Assembly (NCBI RefSeq): GCF_014066305.1
Contig: NW_023501039.1
Location: 868,001-932,000 of the forward strand
DNA from: Letharia columbiana
Taxonomy: Eukaryota > Ascomycota > Lecanoromycetes > Lecanorales > Parmeliaceae
DNA length: 64,000 nt
Direction of reading: 5' to 3'
A program made the translations under genes and the position numbers. The notes beneath the pieces were generated by a model, which was not told the DNA's origin, did no database searches, and saw only the letters and a list, made by a program, of their open reading frames with translations. Shown piece after piece: positions 22,735-34,664 of the stretch; the stretch's first letter is position 1; the number at the start of each line of letters is the position of its first letter.

Positions 22735-24293
22735 CTAAGGCCGTGCTATGCTAACATCCAACCTCCCTATCCCCCAAGCTGTTGCAAACACTGTCATGAT
22801 ACCAGCGAATATGGTAAACGGCTTTCGATATGCCGCGATGAAAGGGTAGTCGTATGTGACAATCACATACTTCTCTCGAGCCTCGTCAACCACATTCATA
22901 GCCGTCAGCTTTAGCGTTGTCCGGCCTAGTGTGTCCATGAAAGTCTTGTGAGACGAAACCTCGCTGGCCACAACGGGAATTGGGCTCTCGTATAGTACGT
23001 TTCTGGGACAAATATCAATACCATAATGACGCGGGGAAAGCCATGAAGACTTACGTAGCCCCCTCAGGTAAAATGACTCGCAGATCAACCTTTTCGTATG
23101 ATACTCCCTCGCCCATTTTTGGACCTTCCAAGAAGGGAACTCTGAGCACATAACCGTCCCCTTTCTTTAACTTCCTCAAGAAACTTCCCAGACTGGCATC
23201 CCAGCCGACCTTGAAGCTGTATTTCCACCCTCCAAACACCGGGTAGCGCGGTTTAAGCTCGAGGTTCGCCTCACGAATATTGCTCCTGAAGCGGCTTGTC
23301 GAGACATTTCCAATGTCATCGGTAAAGTAAGGGTTCAAGCTTCCCACTTGCAGTGGGAGTGTGAGCATTCTCAATGCGCTTGTGGGTGGGTTATAATGCT
23401 GCGTGCGTGCCCATTCCACTCTAGAGAAGTGCCCGGCAAGATGAGCGCCCTTGTTCGTGAGCCAATACCGCTCCTCCGTCGCTAGATTTCCACCCCATTG
23501 ACTGATTTCAACGTCTCGCTCGAGAAGCGTAGCGTGAGTGATGGGTCTTGTAAACTCATACCGCACGCTGGCTTCTTGCTCCACACCAGCTGGAGTCTGT
23601 TCAAACGGCCCATAGGTGAAGGTCTTCCCCTCGCGCAAAGGCTCCGCGGTGTAGTCTGGAATATCAGCTGTGGAAAACTTGATCTTCGTCTTTTGCTTCT
23701 CGGTCAGATAGGCAGAGGGCCAGTAGGTTGAAAAGGTATAATAGAGGTATTGTTTGTCTTGCTGGTTGATGGTGGCTGGAAGAGGGGCGAGGGCGGAGAG
23801 AACGTGGTAGCTTATGGAAAGAGTCTGTTGGGTAGATGGCGCCAGAGGACTAGACAAAGTGACGCGATAAAATTGGGTTGGACTAGACAGCCAGCATGAG
23901 CTTCAATTGGGGAGAACCAGCTGCATAACAAGCTTCTCACCTATATGGATCATATTCTACGACCTCACTGTGGAAAGCAGCCTTCTCGGGATCCTTCTTG
24001 TCCCTGACCTCGATCCCTCCAACATTGCCAATTGCTTCTGCTTTGAAAGGTATGTAGTATGTGTCCTGCTCTTTTGCGTCTATATTCTCAATGACAACAT
24101 TGATCGTCTCCCTCACGTAGCCCTTTTCGAGATTGATGTTTCGCAGTAAATTAGCATTTTTAAAGACCTGTGGAGGCTTGAAGTTATCCGGCAGGATCTG
24201 ATGCGAGGAGAGAGGTGTGGAAAGATTCGCATCTGCTGCAGTAGTGGTAAATATGGAGCACAGGCAAGCTGCAAAGAGCGTTAAAGATCTCAT
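22735..24293 (-). CDS. ost1: Oligosaccharyltransferase alpha subunit (ribophorin I / Ost1)
   Basis: Three exons, complement(join(22735..23002, 23055..23882, 23941..24293)), give 482 residues with phases consistent. A signal peptide is clear at residues 1-19 (MRSLTLFAACLCSIFTTTA). The luminal domain has FKNANLLRNINLEKGYVRETINVVIEN, DPYSPTQFYRVTLSSPL, YTFSTYWPSAYLTEKQK, RDVEISQWGGNLATEERYWL and LPLQVGSLNPYFTDDIGN, all characteristic of ribophorin I. One transmembrane helix near the C-terminus (KPFTIFAGIMTVFATAWGIG) anchors it in the ER. Ost1 is a non-catalytic subunit of the complex that transfers the lipid-linked glycan to asparagine. Length matches the family. Head-to-head with the pseudouridine enzyme gene. 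Confidence 0.95.
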
Positions 24294-24480
24294 GATCGAA
24301 TACTCTCCAGACCCATTCGCTCGGGGACGGCGCTCGGGACTTGAGATGGACGTTGATGGAGCTCAGTCGTGTCCTTTTTGCGGTCCTTGGTGGTAGCATT
24401 CAGCCCTACAGATCGGAGTTTGGGAAACGCCGATAAAAGCTTCAAGCTTTGACAACCGTGCCTAATAAGCAGACGAGCTC
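24294..24480. promoter_or_regulatory. 187-bp bidirectional promoter, ost1 / pseudouridine glycosidase-kinase
   Basis: Start codons at 24293 (minus) and 24481 (plus) are separated by 187 bp, so both promoters and both 5' leaders are packed here. No motif is assigned with confidence. Confidence 0.55.
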
Positions 24481-27142
24481 ATGGCTCGAAACTTCCCATT
24501 TCGAACGGCGACCGTCCTTTCGTCTGTCCCTCGCTGTCATCCGGGGATCTCTTCTGTGAGCACAAAGGTAGTGTTTCAAAATCGAGGTCATGCTCGTTGT
24601 AGTGTCCCTCAAGAGAATCCTTTCATCAAGGTTTCCGAGGAAGTCAGAGAAGCCATCGAAACCCAGAAACCGGTGGTGGCTCTCGAGACCACTATCTACA
24701 CGCACGGTGGATAATCTAGACGTAAAGTTGTTCCACGCAAGACCTAACTCAATGAGCAGGCTTTCCATATCCGGAGAACGTCGCCTTAGCTTCGCACCTG
24801 GAGTCGATCGTTCGCGTCAATGGAGGAATCCCAGCTACAGTTGGCGTTCTAAATGGCGTTGCTCGTGTTGGACTTCAGGCAGAAGAACTTGTTGAACTTA
24901 CGGCGTCAGCTGGCAAACCTGACACGAAGAAGATTTCAAGAAGAGATCTTGCATTCACATGTGGATTGGTAACACTCCCAATTCAGTGGAATTATCTGTG
25001 AGATCCCATACTTATCGTAGAATTGCAAGGGATTCGCAGGCCGAAGGCTTAATGGAGGGACTACAGTATCTGGTACGATGGTCCTTGCCCACTTAGCTGC
25101 AATCAAGGTCTTCGCCACGGGGGGCCTTGGTGGTGTGCATAGTGGCGGTGAAAGCACCATGGACATCAGTGCAGATCTTACCGAGCTAGGTCGTACCGGG
25201 ATGGCTGTGGTAAGCAGTGGATGTAAAAGCTTTCTTGACATACCGCGAACGCTGGAGTACCTTGAAACCCAAGGAGTCTGTGTAGCCACTTTCGCAGATG
25301 GTCGTGACGGAAACGTTGATTTTCCGGCATTCTGGACAAGGGACAGCGGCAGTCGAAGCCCGTTAACCATCGAGAACGAAAAAGAAGCCGCGGCTATGAT
25401 ATGTGAGTGGATACGCCTCCGCCCCCAGTTCCTCGCACTTGCGTGTTGTTGAAGGTGCAGCTCTGAGTCAACCTCTTGCTAGATGCGCAGCAAGGGATGT
25501 CTCTCACATCCGGCCTTCTCTTTGCGAATCCAATCCCTGCTGAGTATTCGATCGCGAAGAAGGAGATGGGTAGCATCATTGCGCAAGCACTCCGGGATGC
25601 AAGAAAATCCGGGTCGGTGGGTAGCGAGAACACCCCCTTCGTGCTAAAGCGAATTCGCGAAATCACAAAGGGAGAATCGATCACAGCGAACAGGGCTTTG
25701 GTCGAGGCCAACGTTGCTCGTGGCACAAAAGTAGCTGTTCACCTATCGAACCTGGAACAGAGAAGACAGGATTGGTGAGAGCATAGCCATGAATCGGCGA
25801 AGATCTCCAGCTAAAAGCCGGACTTTTCAGGACTACTAGACCTCCTGTCGTTGACAGGAGGGCTAGCCAATTGGTGGATGGTCCTGCTGCAGAAGCTGCA
25901 CGATCACTGAAAGCCTCCTCTAATTCCATGGGCACAGCCTTTCCGCACACCAGTACAGTAGACGTCGTTGTTGCTGGCAGCTTGGCAATAGACCTATCTT
26001 GTGACTACATTCCGCCGCCTTCTGCGAATTTGTCAAGCCAGCCGCAGCTCCATACGTCCAATCCAGCTTCTATCACTCAAACCTTAGGTGGCGTCGGCCA
26101 GAATGTCGCAACTGCTCTACACTATCTTAGGTCTTCGGTACGCCTCTGTAGTAGCGTTGCAGACGACGTAGCCGGTTCTACCGCCATCAACCTCCTGGCT
26201 GAACGAGGTTTACAGACCGTTGGGGTCCAGACAAGGGGTTCAAGATCCCACACGGCGCAGTATGTTGCAGTCAACGATGCGCACAAGCACATGTTGTTAG
26301 CAATGGCAGATATGAACATATTAGAAGATACAATTGGGGACTTCGATTCCCTCTGGAAACCTCACTTTGACGCTTGCAAGCCGAAATGGCTTGTAGTTGA
26401 TGCAAATTGGCACTCCAACACGATTCGAAAATGGCTCGACACAGCTAAAGCTGCTGGAGCAAAGGTTGCATTTGAGCCAGTCTCTCCAGCAAAGTCAAGG
26501 AGGGCGTTTCCAGCGAGCCTTCAAACCGATGCTAGCTTGGCGGCGGTGCCGAATCATTCAATCAGTCTGGCTACGCCCAATGCCCTAGAGTTGTCTTCAA
26601 TGCACGATGCTGCGTGCGACGCTGGTCTTTTCGATCGAGAAGACTGGTGGCGCATGATTGATTCTATAGGACTATCGAGTTCAGGATCCCGAGAGAAGCT
26701 TGTGTCCTTGACAAACAACTTACTTGTCGATCAAGGAGCTCCACAGCAAAGCATTCGTCTATTGCCGTTCATTCCTTGCATTTTAACTACACTGGGTGAG
26801 CATGGAGTCCTCATGACCCAGATGCTTCGGCCGGGAGATGATCGCTTGACATCGCCTGATGCTGCACCTTATGTTCTTTCTCGTTCGACTGATGGCAATA
26901 ATGTTATTGGTGGGGTCTACATGCGGCTATTCCCACCTGTGGAGACTGTGTCGAGCGATCAGGTTGTTAGCGTCAATGGTGTTGGTGACACCTTTCTAGG
27001 TGTGCTAATAGCCGGTCTTACAACAGAGAAGCCTAGAGACATAGTGGATTTAGTCAACATCGCGCAAAGAGGGAGTGTGATGACATTGAAAAGCAAGGAA
27101 GCTGTCAGCCCGCAACTCTCGATGCTGCAAAGCTCTCTCTAG
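24481..27142 (+). CDS. Fused pseudouridine-5'-phosphate glycosidase and PfkB-family kinase
   Basis: Five exons, join(24481..24706, 24760..24968, 25030..25402, 25483..25774, 25858..27142), give 794 residues with all phases matching. After an N-terminal extension that could be a mitochondrial presequence ([15 protein letters not shown]), residues ~45-390 are the glycosidase (indigoidine synthase A/YeiN family): [71 protein letters not shown]. Residues ~415-794 are a PfkB (YeiC-like) sugar kinase: [25 protein letters not shown], and the catalytic NGVGDTFLG with Asp744. Bacteria make these as separate proteins; fungi fuse them. The kinase phosphorylates pseudouridine and the glycosidase cleaves it to uracil and ribose 5-phosphate. 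The first donor (GTGGAT) is unusual but in phase. Confidence 0.93.
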
Positions 27143-27199
27143 AGGTCAAGCAAGACAGCAGCCCCACGGCTAACAGCGATGAATATATTGTTTAATTAA

Positions 27200-28707
27200 T
27201 CACCAGCTGCTTATGAGCTCATTACTTCTGATGCTGCTCTCATCAACAACTTTCCTCGCGCCGGCGCCATCGACTACAGGCAAGCGGCCCTGGCCCTTTC
27301 CACCTGGTACGAGCTTTGGGTCCAATAGTCCAATCTGTACGAGAACACTAGCTTGATCCCAGTATATGTGCTCATGGTATAATTTGCCTCCTCGAATACA
27401 TACAATTACCACGAGCGCAACCTCGACATGTTTGTTCGTGGGTTCTACATCTGGCAAAAGCCACTAGCACATTTCGGAGTCAGCATTTCCACCTGTAGAT
27501 AAGGAATCAAAAAACTAGACATAACTGGGGAGTAAGAAGGGTGGCAAGATTAAATTGCTCCTGCAGCTTGTCTCGCGACTCGAAAAGCAGTCTCGAACAA
27601 GAAGGAAGAAATCGGAAAAATGACTTACTGGCATTACTTGGGTGTGTTCGAACGACATATACATCTCATCAACTACACGGTCTGTGCCAACTGTCCGCGA
27701 CAGAAGTTTCATCTTTAGTGAGGGTGGATTTCCAGGAATGAAGTAATCGCGATAGAAGCGGTGGAGATCCTTATACCCGATGCCGCCTGTCATAGTAGGA
27801 ATATGATTGACGTATGGTTCTACGCAAATTTCGGGGTCAGTATTCCTTCTTCAAGGTAGATACGTTGAGTTGCAAGACAGGTCTCGGGAGCAGAACAGGT
27901 CAATTCGCTCCCGGAAAGAGTTTCGCGACTCAATTTCAGTACCATATCGGAAGGATCTTCGCCGAAATGTACGTACGAGCGACCATCGTCGACATTGTTG
28001 CGTCGGCGTCTTTGGTCACGAATTCCACTTCCCCGGGACCACCTGTTAGCTGCTTCAAGGCCAACTTTCTCTAAATAAGAAGAACTCACACGCCACATGG
28101 TCGTCCCAAATCTTCTCAAGATCAACTTCAACCTCAAATCCTTTTCTCAAGACTGCTAACGATCTCGACCATGCTAGGCTCGCGGATACCTTGTCATACT
28201 GCTCAAGGTCCTCTTCTGCAAATCCCGCCTCAACACCTGGATATGAGTAACAGCGACAATTGGGCGTCTTGCTTTGTGGACCAGCGAAATGAATTGCAAC
28301 GTTGTGGCTCGGAGGGAACCTAGCACCAGGTGCAGGGACCTTCTCGGGATAGTATGCTACCAAAGCGCACAGTTTCGGCATCGGCTTCACAGCCACATCG
28401 AGTGCTTCCGAGGCTGCTTCTCCATAAGCTGCGGAGAATTGAAGCATTAGCTACTAGCTCCAATTGCTATTGATACGAGTCGAGCAAGCAGACCTACTAT
28501 CGCAAAGTTCTCGCCAAGCTCTAGCGGATCAGCCAGATGTTGAAGGGTATGGACATAATCATTTCGCAAACCAGTGAAGGGCAAGTAGGATACTTCAAAG
28601 CCTTCTGCTCTCCAATTTTGAATGGTGACTTCGTCAAAGTCATCGTCCTTGGCGGTGATGACAATCTTGGGGTGAGCCGCACTGCCATCGCTCCAGGAAA
28701 ACCTCAT
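27200..28707 (-). CDS. Dienelactone-hydrolase-like protein with C-terminal SnoaL-like domain
   Basis: Five exons, complement(join(27200..27463, 27629..27819, 27977..28042, 28090..28450, 28498..28707)), give 363 residues in phase; the second acceptor (28450) is the least certain. The N-terminal part (SWSDGSAAHPKIVITAKDDD, FEVSYLPFTG, YGEAASEALDVA, LCALVAYYPEKVP) reads like fungal proteins annotated as dienelactone hydrolase or carboxymethylenebutenolidase. The usual nucleophile cysteine motif (GxCxGG) is replaced by AYGEAA. The C-terminal part (TGGIGYKDLHRFYRDYFIPG, SRTVGTDRVVDEMYMSFEHT, GGKLYHEHIYWDQASVLVQIG) is SnoaL-like. Probably an enzyme-like protein of unknown reaction. It is the last intact gene before the AT-rich island, 80 bp from its edge, and shows no sign of RIP. 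Confidence 0.8.
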
Positions 28708-28794
28708 GACGCTTTGTGTTTGGATTGATGCTCAAGTCCAGATGCACGGCGGTTGTATGGTGGGGTTGTTATGAGAAAGGCCCCCAGGAAAAAA

Positions 28795-28870
28795 TTAAAA
28801 AAAAACAATTTAATAAAAAAAAAAATTAAAATTATTAAAAATAAAATAAAAAAAAAAACTTATTTTTTTG
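28795..28870. repeat. A-rich low-complexity tract at island edge
   Basis: Long A runs broken by T and AATT mark the sharp left border of the island, directly after GGCCCCCAGG of the flanking DNA. Confidence 0.7.
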
Positions 28871-28955
28871 GTAAAATAAGGCTAAGCACGCTAAAATAAT
28901 GAACATCCGTAACTAATATACATATAGGTATTAGGGTTACTCTAATTCTAACCCT

Positions 28956-29027
28956 ATTAGTAGAGACATTAGTAGGAATATTAATAGAGATATTAATAGA
29001 GATACTAGTAGAGATATTAATGGCAAT
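28956..29027. repeat. 12-bp minisatellite, about six units
   Basis: Units of the form ATTAATAGAGAT repeat head to tail from 28956 to 29027; two are identical and the others differ by one to four bases. Degenerate units may go on to ~29051. Just upstream, TTAGGGTTA and TAACCCTA form a short inverted pair. Confidence 0.75.
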
Positions 29028-29191
29028 AACGGGGGTAATAGAAGTATTAATAATAGTCAAAGTCTATATAGCAGTAGCAGCAGATGTCTCTCGCCATAAT
29101 AACGTGGAATTATAGAAATTCAATGGTCGCTAATAGAGAAGATGATTTTCTTAATTTTTTGCGACGTTTCTGACTCAGCCTCAGAAACAGA

Positions 29192-29335
29192 GTTACCGAA
29201 CGAAACCGTATATATATTTTACATATTTTGAAAATAAATTAGTATCATTTTTAAGCCATATTTTCATTTGCCAAGAGGTGGCGTTATTTAGTGAAAATAA
29301 GTAGGGGTTATTTTCAAAATATGTGGTTACCGAAC
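29192..29335. mobile_element. Candidate MITE with 17-bp internal inverted repeats
   Basis: ACATATTTTGAAAATAA at 29221-29237 is matched by its exact reverse complement at 29308-29324. A 10-bp direct repeat GTTACCGAAC brackets them (29192-29201 and 29326-29335). This ~145-bp segment keeps several TG and CA dinucleotides, unlike the sequence after it. It looks like a small non-autonomous DNA element; true ends are uncertain. Confidence 0.5.
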
Positions 29336-29432
29336 TGGCCCTGAGTAGGAAATCCTATCAAGCCTCGTTTTTTTGATGGTTTGACTGATATGAGATATTT
29401 ACCCCTAGGTATATATTAGTATTAGTAAGTTC

Positions 29433-29476
29433 CGGGGTAGCTTTGCCTCGGAGCGAGCTACCCCGAAGCTACCCCG
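29433..29476. repeat. GC-rich hairpin within AT-rich DNA
   Basis: CGGGGTAGCT (29433-29442) pairs with AGCTACCCCG (29456-29465), and a second direct copy of AGCTACCCCG follows at 29467-29476. It stands out against AT-rich surroundings and may be a transposon end that lacked CpA targets for RIP. Confidence 0.6.
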
Positions 29477-30381
29477 AAATTATTTTAAAGACTTAATAAT
29501 CTATAACTTCGATATATTATTACTCGATAACCGAACTATTACTTTTTATAAAAATTTATAAATATATTCTTAATATATATAATAATAATATATTAAATTT
29601 TCTAAATTTGAAGTTCGAAGTCTTTAAAGTTATTAAGCTTTTTAATTTTTTTCTAAAAATCTTAAAATAATTAAATAAATTAAATAAATTAAATAAATTA
29701 AAAAATAATATTAATAAAACTTTATATATCTTTACTTATATCTATAAATTATTAAATAATAATTTAAAATTATAAATTATTTAATAAATTATTTAAGATA
29801 ATAGCTTAGATAAATAAATTTTAAATAAAAATATAAGAAATATTAATGTGTAAAATCTGGCCTAGAGAATTCTATAATAATATTCTTAAATAGACTTATA
29901 AATATAACGAGTATTTTGATATTATTTTTAGAGTTTTATCGATATACGTTAAAAAATAAGAGGGGGGTTAAAAATATAGTTTTTAAAACTCTAATTTTTA
30001 GGGAATAAATCGTATATCGAATAATGATATTAGTGATATCATATAAATAGAATATTAATTATAAAGGTTGCTAAGTAATATATATGCCGAAGTTATTAGA
30101 GTATTAAGCCGCTAAGAAGCTAGCCCGAATGGAGCCTAGCGTAAGTCTGGAGAAGAAATGTCGGTTAAAACTCTAATTTAAATCTTCTAAAAATAATTAA
30201 TTAAGCTATTTTATTAAAAATCGAAAAAAAAAATCTAATTCTACGGTATTTAAATAGTTATTTTATAAAAGACTATTTCTTTATTAGAATTCTTAATAAA
30301 AAGTTATATTTAAAAGAAACTGTTTATTTTCTATTTCGGTTAATTTTAATAAGGATCCTATATAAAATAACGGTTAATATA

Positions 30382-31323
30382 CGGAGGTTGCCATCGAAAG
30401 TTCTAAATATTAGAATTAGAGCTTTAAAACCCTTAGTATTCTTAGTAAATATCTTAAATATCTTAAATATTAATACTTTATATAGTAGCGATATTAATAC
30501 TTATATAAAGTATATATATATAAAGTATATAGTAGCGATATTACTATATATATATAAGATATATAATTACGATATTACTATATATATAGTAGCGATAATA
30601 GAATAATATTATATATACTTACGCTAATAAGAATATTATAAGAAATAGAGAATAGAAAGAGAATATAAAGCTTTCTAGTATATATTTAATATATATTTAA
30701 TATAGTAAGTAAATATCTTTCTATTACTCTCTAATCTTAAATAATATTTAATACTTAGAGTATTAATTATAACGATAAAACTAGACTATAGATACTCGCT
30801 TTAATCGAAGCTAGAATTATAAATAAAATCGTTACTATAATTACTAAAATATCTTATTATATAATTAAACGTCTTTAGAATTAAGCTTATATTAAAGAAT
30901 ATAACCTTAATAAATTTAAAAAATTAAAGCTATTATATATTATCGATACTCTTAAATCTAGATAATCTACCGTTATTATACTTAAACTTAAGAGTACTAT
31001 TCTTATCGCTATATAAAAGAATCGCTATAGTTATAAAAAGACTTTATTTATAATAATAGAGAATTTAGAAGTAGATAGAGCGTATATCTAGATATATTGC
31101 TAAAGTTATTCGTTTACGAGGCGATAACGAGTATCGAAAAGATCGTAAAGAAGGAAATAAGCGATTCTATAATTTAGCTAACTAAGTAAATTAGTATATA
31201 CGTAATTATATAAAACATCGTATATAGATTATAAAGCTATTCAAGAAATTTGCTAAAATGCTAGAAATGCCAAGAATGCTAAGGGTTTTAGCGTATGTTT
31301 AGAACTTTCGATAACAACCTCCG
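30382..31323. mobile_element. 942-bp terminal-inverted-repeat element flanked by TA (Tc1/mariner-like), RIP-degraded
   Basis: The left end begins CGGAGGTTGCCATCGAAAG and the right end, read in reverse, begins CGGAGGTTGTTATCGAAAG. Over the first 29 bases the ends differ only at three C/T positions. Similarity continues further in, with AAAACCCTTAG-TATTCTT on one side and AAAACCCTTAGCATTCTT on the other. Each end abuts a TA dinucleotide (30380-30381 and 31324-31325), the target duplication of Tc1/mariner elements. The interior is RIP-saturated and gives no readable transposase. At this length it may be non-autonomous or a deleted copy. Confidence 0.72.
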
Positions 31324-31852
31324 TAGCGATTTTAGAATTTTCTACTTAGACTCTAGAGGAAGAATATAACGAATTTTCGGCTCGGAAAAAGATTTTTCCG
31401 ATCTATTACTACTATTAACTTATTAAACTCTTTCGAATAGAGTCTAAGTACTAAGACTAATTATAGTTAAATAGACTCTCGTTAAATTAGAAGTTATAAT
31501 ATAGTAATTAAGAAGTAGACTTTTAATTTTATTCTATTAAAAAACTTAGCTAACTTAGCTATAGCAGCGATACTAGTATTTAAAAACGCTATACGTCTTA
31601 ATAGACGCGTAGATACTATATAGAAATTCTCTTAAAGTATATAAATTCTCGAGATAATCGCTATAGTACTTATCGCTATAGTACTCGCCGAATTAATAAT
31701 ATAGCGTATTAAAGAAAATATCGTAGCCTCGCTAGTTAGTTTATTACTTCAATTAAACGTCGTAATCTCTCTCTATTTTTTATAGTCTCTCCTTATTTTT
31801 TAATCGAACTTACGAAGAGTAGAGTAGAGAGTAGAGCGGAGAGCGAAGTAAT

Positions 31853-34487
31853 TGTTAGGCCTGATGCGTTATGAGCCTTAGCGCTACTTACGTTAAGGCG
31901 CCGACATCGCATATACTACGTTAGAGTTTCTTTTAGGGTCTAGTTTTAATAACGTATCTTATATATCTAGAGACTTAACGAATATAGATCTACTTCGTAT
32001 ACTCTAGAGTTTTAATATTTCTTAGAGATTAGTTCTATTATTAAATATACTATTAAATTTTATAACGATATTATATCTTTTATAGTCTATATCTACTAGC
32101 TAACCGCTAATAGATTACGCTCTTATAATTTTAATCTCTTTATCTTTTAAAGAAAAAGATTTATTATTATTATAATATCGAGTTTACCTCTAAATTATAT
32201 AATAAAAAACGAAGATAATATTAAAAGCCGCTATAGCGTCGATAATAAGTTTAAGAATTTCTTATTAATAGAAGATCTTACTATAAAATAATATCTTATA
32301 ATTATTAAAGTCGAAAATTATTATTTAGAATAAAAATAAGAATTAACTATATTAAAGATTTATAATCGCGAGCTTTATAACGCTAGCTTATTATCTATAA
32401 TTAGCGAAGATCTATTTATATTAATTACTATCGTATCTCTAATAAATATATTAATTAAGACGAAAATACTTCGCTTTAAAAGAATATATTTTTATAAGAA
32501 TATTAATAAGAAAGAGTATCTACGCTAATTTCGCGAAGTCGAAATTAAGTTTTTTATAAGTTCTAAATATTTTATTATTAACTAATTAAGAATTATTTAT
32601 TATATATAATTTTTAGAAGATAACTCTAATATTTAATAATATAGATACTATTAAATCTATAATTTAGAGAATATAACTTTTAAATTCTTTAAGTAGTTTT
32701 TACTTAATTTAATAGCGAATCTAGTAAATCGCTATCTTCTTATATACGAAAAGTAGAAGAAGGCTAAATAACGCTTTAATTAAAAGATATTTATTTTTAA
32801 AATTTATTTAAAGAAGTTAGAGGTTTATATAATTTTATTTTTTAAGAAATATCGAATTAATTTCTTTTTAGCTAAGCTTAAATTAGAGTTTAAAAATAAG
32901 ATTCTAAGTACTAGTAGTATATCGAAATAATAAAAAGAAATTCTTACTTAGATTATTATATAGAAAAAGATTTTAAAACGCGTATACTTTAATAATAATT
33001 TCTATTTAAAATCTTCGAGGGAATCCGCTAAGGATAAATCTTTAGAGAATTAAATTTCGAAATCTAAATTAGCTTTAAACGGCGGCGCTTATATAGCGCG
33101 TATTTAAGATAATAATATAAAGTATAAAGTCGAATTCTTTAACTCTAATTATAAGAAGAATAATTATTTCTATTATAGAAAATAGAGTTATTAGATATCT
33201 AAGTATCTAGATCTCGATAAATTATCTATAGTCTATATCGGCGTAATATTAATAAAAAAAGATCCGGCCTTATAATCGCCTTAGAAGCGAGATAAGAACG
33301 ATAATTAATAAAGATAATTTCTTTTATTTTTACGAAGAAGTAGATAAAGCTTTAGAGTAAATAAAGATAACTCGTTACTCTACTCGATACTAAAGCGTAT
33401 ATTAATTTAATTTTATAAAAATTTATAATTTAATAAGACTTAAAATCTTACGATATTATTTTATTATAATTAAAAGCGTTAAGTAATTAAAGTATATATT
33501 ATTATAACGCGTATTTATTAAACTATTAATTAATAGATAGCTAGAATTAAAATAAAAAGTATAATATATTCTTTTATATTATTAATTAAAAAGGCCTTAA
33601 TATCGTATTAAATATACTCGAGTTAAATTAATTATAAGTATTACTAGATCTAGCGACGAAGTAATAATAATTTAAAATTAACGCTAATAAATTATAAATT
33701 AAAGAATTAATTAAATTTATTTAAACTATTAAATAGAAATTAAATATATTCGTAATTATATATATCGCGATAATATAAAGCGAATCGAAAAATAGGCGTA
33801 GTCTAAAGCTTTCTTAGAAGTTACTAGAGTTTAATAACGTTTTTTTTAATAAAAAAGTAAAAATCTTATTTACGCTTAAGTAAAAAGATTATATTATTAA
33901 GATTAAAAGCGATAAAAAGTCGTTATATAACTTCTTATATAATCTATCTTAAACGAAATTAGCGAAGCTATAATATTATCTAAAGAATTTCCTTTAGAAA
34001 AATTAAATTTATTATTTAACTTTCTTAGTCGAAGTATTAATTCTTTTTATTTCTAAAAAGAATAAGAGGCTTTATTTTTATATTAATTATCGGGGCCTAA
34101 ACGCGATAACTATTAAAAATCGATATTTATTATTTTTAATTATTAAGACTTTAAATCGCTTATATAGCGTTAAAGTCTTTATAAAGCTAAACTTTAAGAA
34201 TATCTATTATTAAATTTAAATTAAAGAAAATAATAAATAAAAAATAGCGTTTCGTAATTACTACGGCCACTTCGAATATTTAATTATATCTTTTAGACTC
34301 GCTAATATATTAATAACTTTTTAAATATATATTAATAGAGTCTTTATAAGTTTAATAAATATAATATATATAATATATTTAAATAATATTCTAATTTATA
34401 ATATTAAGCTAATAAAGTATTAGTAGTATATTAAATAAATACTTAAGCGTTTATATTAATTTCAACTATACGCTAGTCTAAAGAAGT
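31853..34487 (+). mobile_element. Ty3/gypsy LTR retrotransposon remnant (outer, plus strand), RIP-killed
   Basis: A likely LTR start (TGTTAGGCCTGATGCG) is near 31853. A gag zinc-knuckle relic is seen around 33165-33215 (reading as NNYFYY...K..SY.ISKYL). The reverse transcriptase is readable with stops from ~34080 to 34480: RGLNAITIKNRY, YGHFEYLIISFRLANI, and YLNNILIY where the active site YxDD should be. The D-to-N change is what G-to-A mutation of GAT codons gives. The pol frame stops at 34487, exactly where the inserted element begins. No matching 3' half was found after 40508. Confidence 0.75.
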
Positions 34488-34664
34488 TGTAACGGGGTTT
34501 AGATGTGTGTGACTTAGCAACGATATTTCAATTATTACTATATAAGATAGACTGAATTCTAGAGAACTCAGTAGAAATGCCTCGTAGATAATATGTTAGT
34601 AAGAGAGATTAGATCTCTATTATTAACACCTTTACTATACGCCTAGTATTATCGTATAGTTATA
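34488..34664. repeat. LTR copy 1 of nested gypsy element
   Basis: Begins TGTAACGGGGTTTAG and ends GTATAGTTATA. It aligns almost without gaps to 40331-40508; differences are mostly C/T and G/A, with this copy keeping more G and C. Confidence 0.82.

Noticed and set aside
28929..28957. Telomere-like TTAGGGTTA/TAACCCTA pair
   Set aside because: A single inverted pair, not an array; it is internal to the window and next to a minisatellite.
28956..29051. Possible CRISPR-like array
   Set aside because: Twelve-base units are contiguous without spacers, in a eukaryotic genome.
30388..30606. 72-codon open frame within the island
   Set aside because: Ile/Tyr/Asn string made by ATA/TAT repeats in RIP-mutated DNA inside a transposon.
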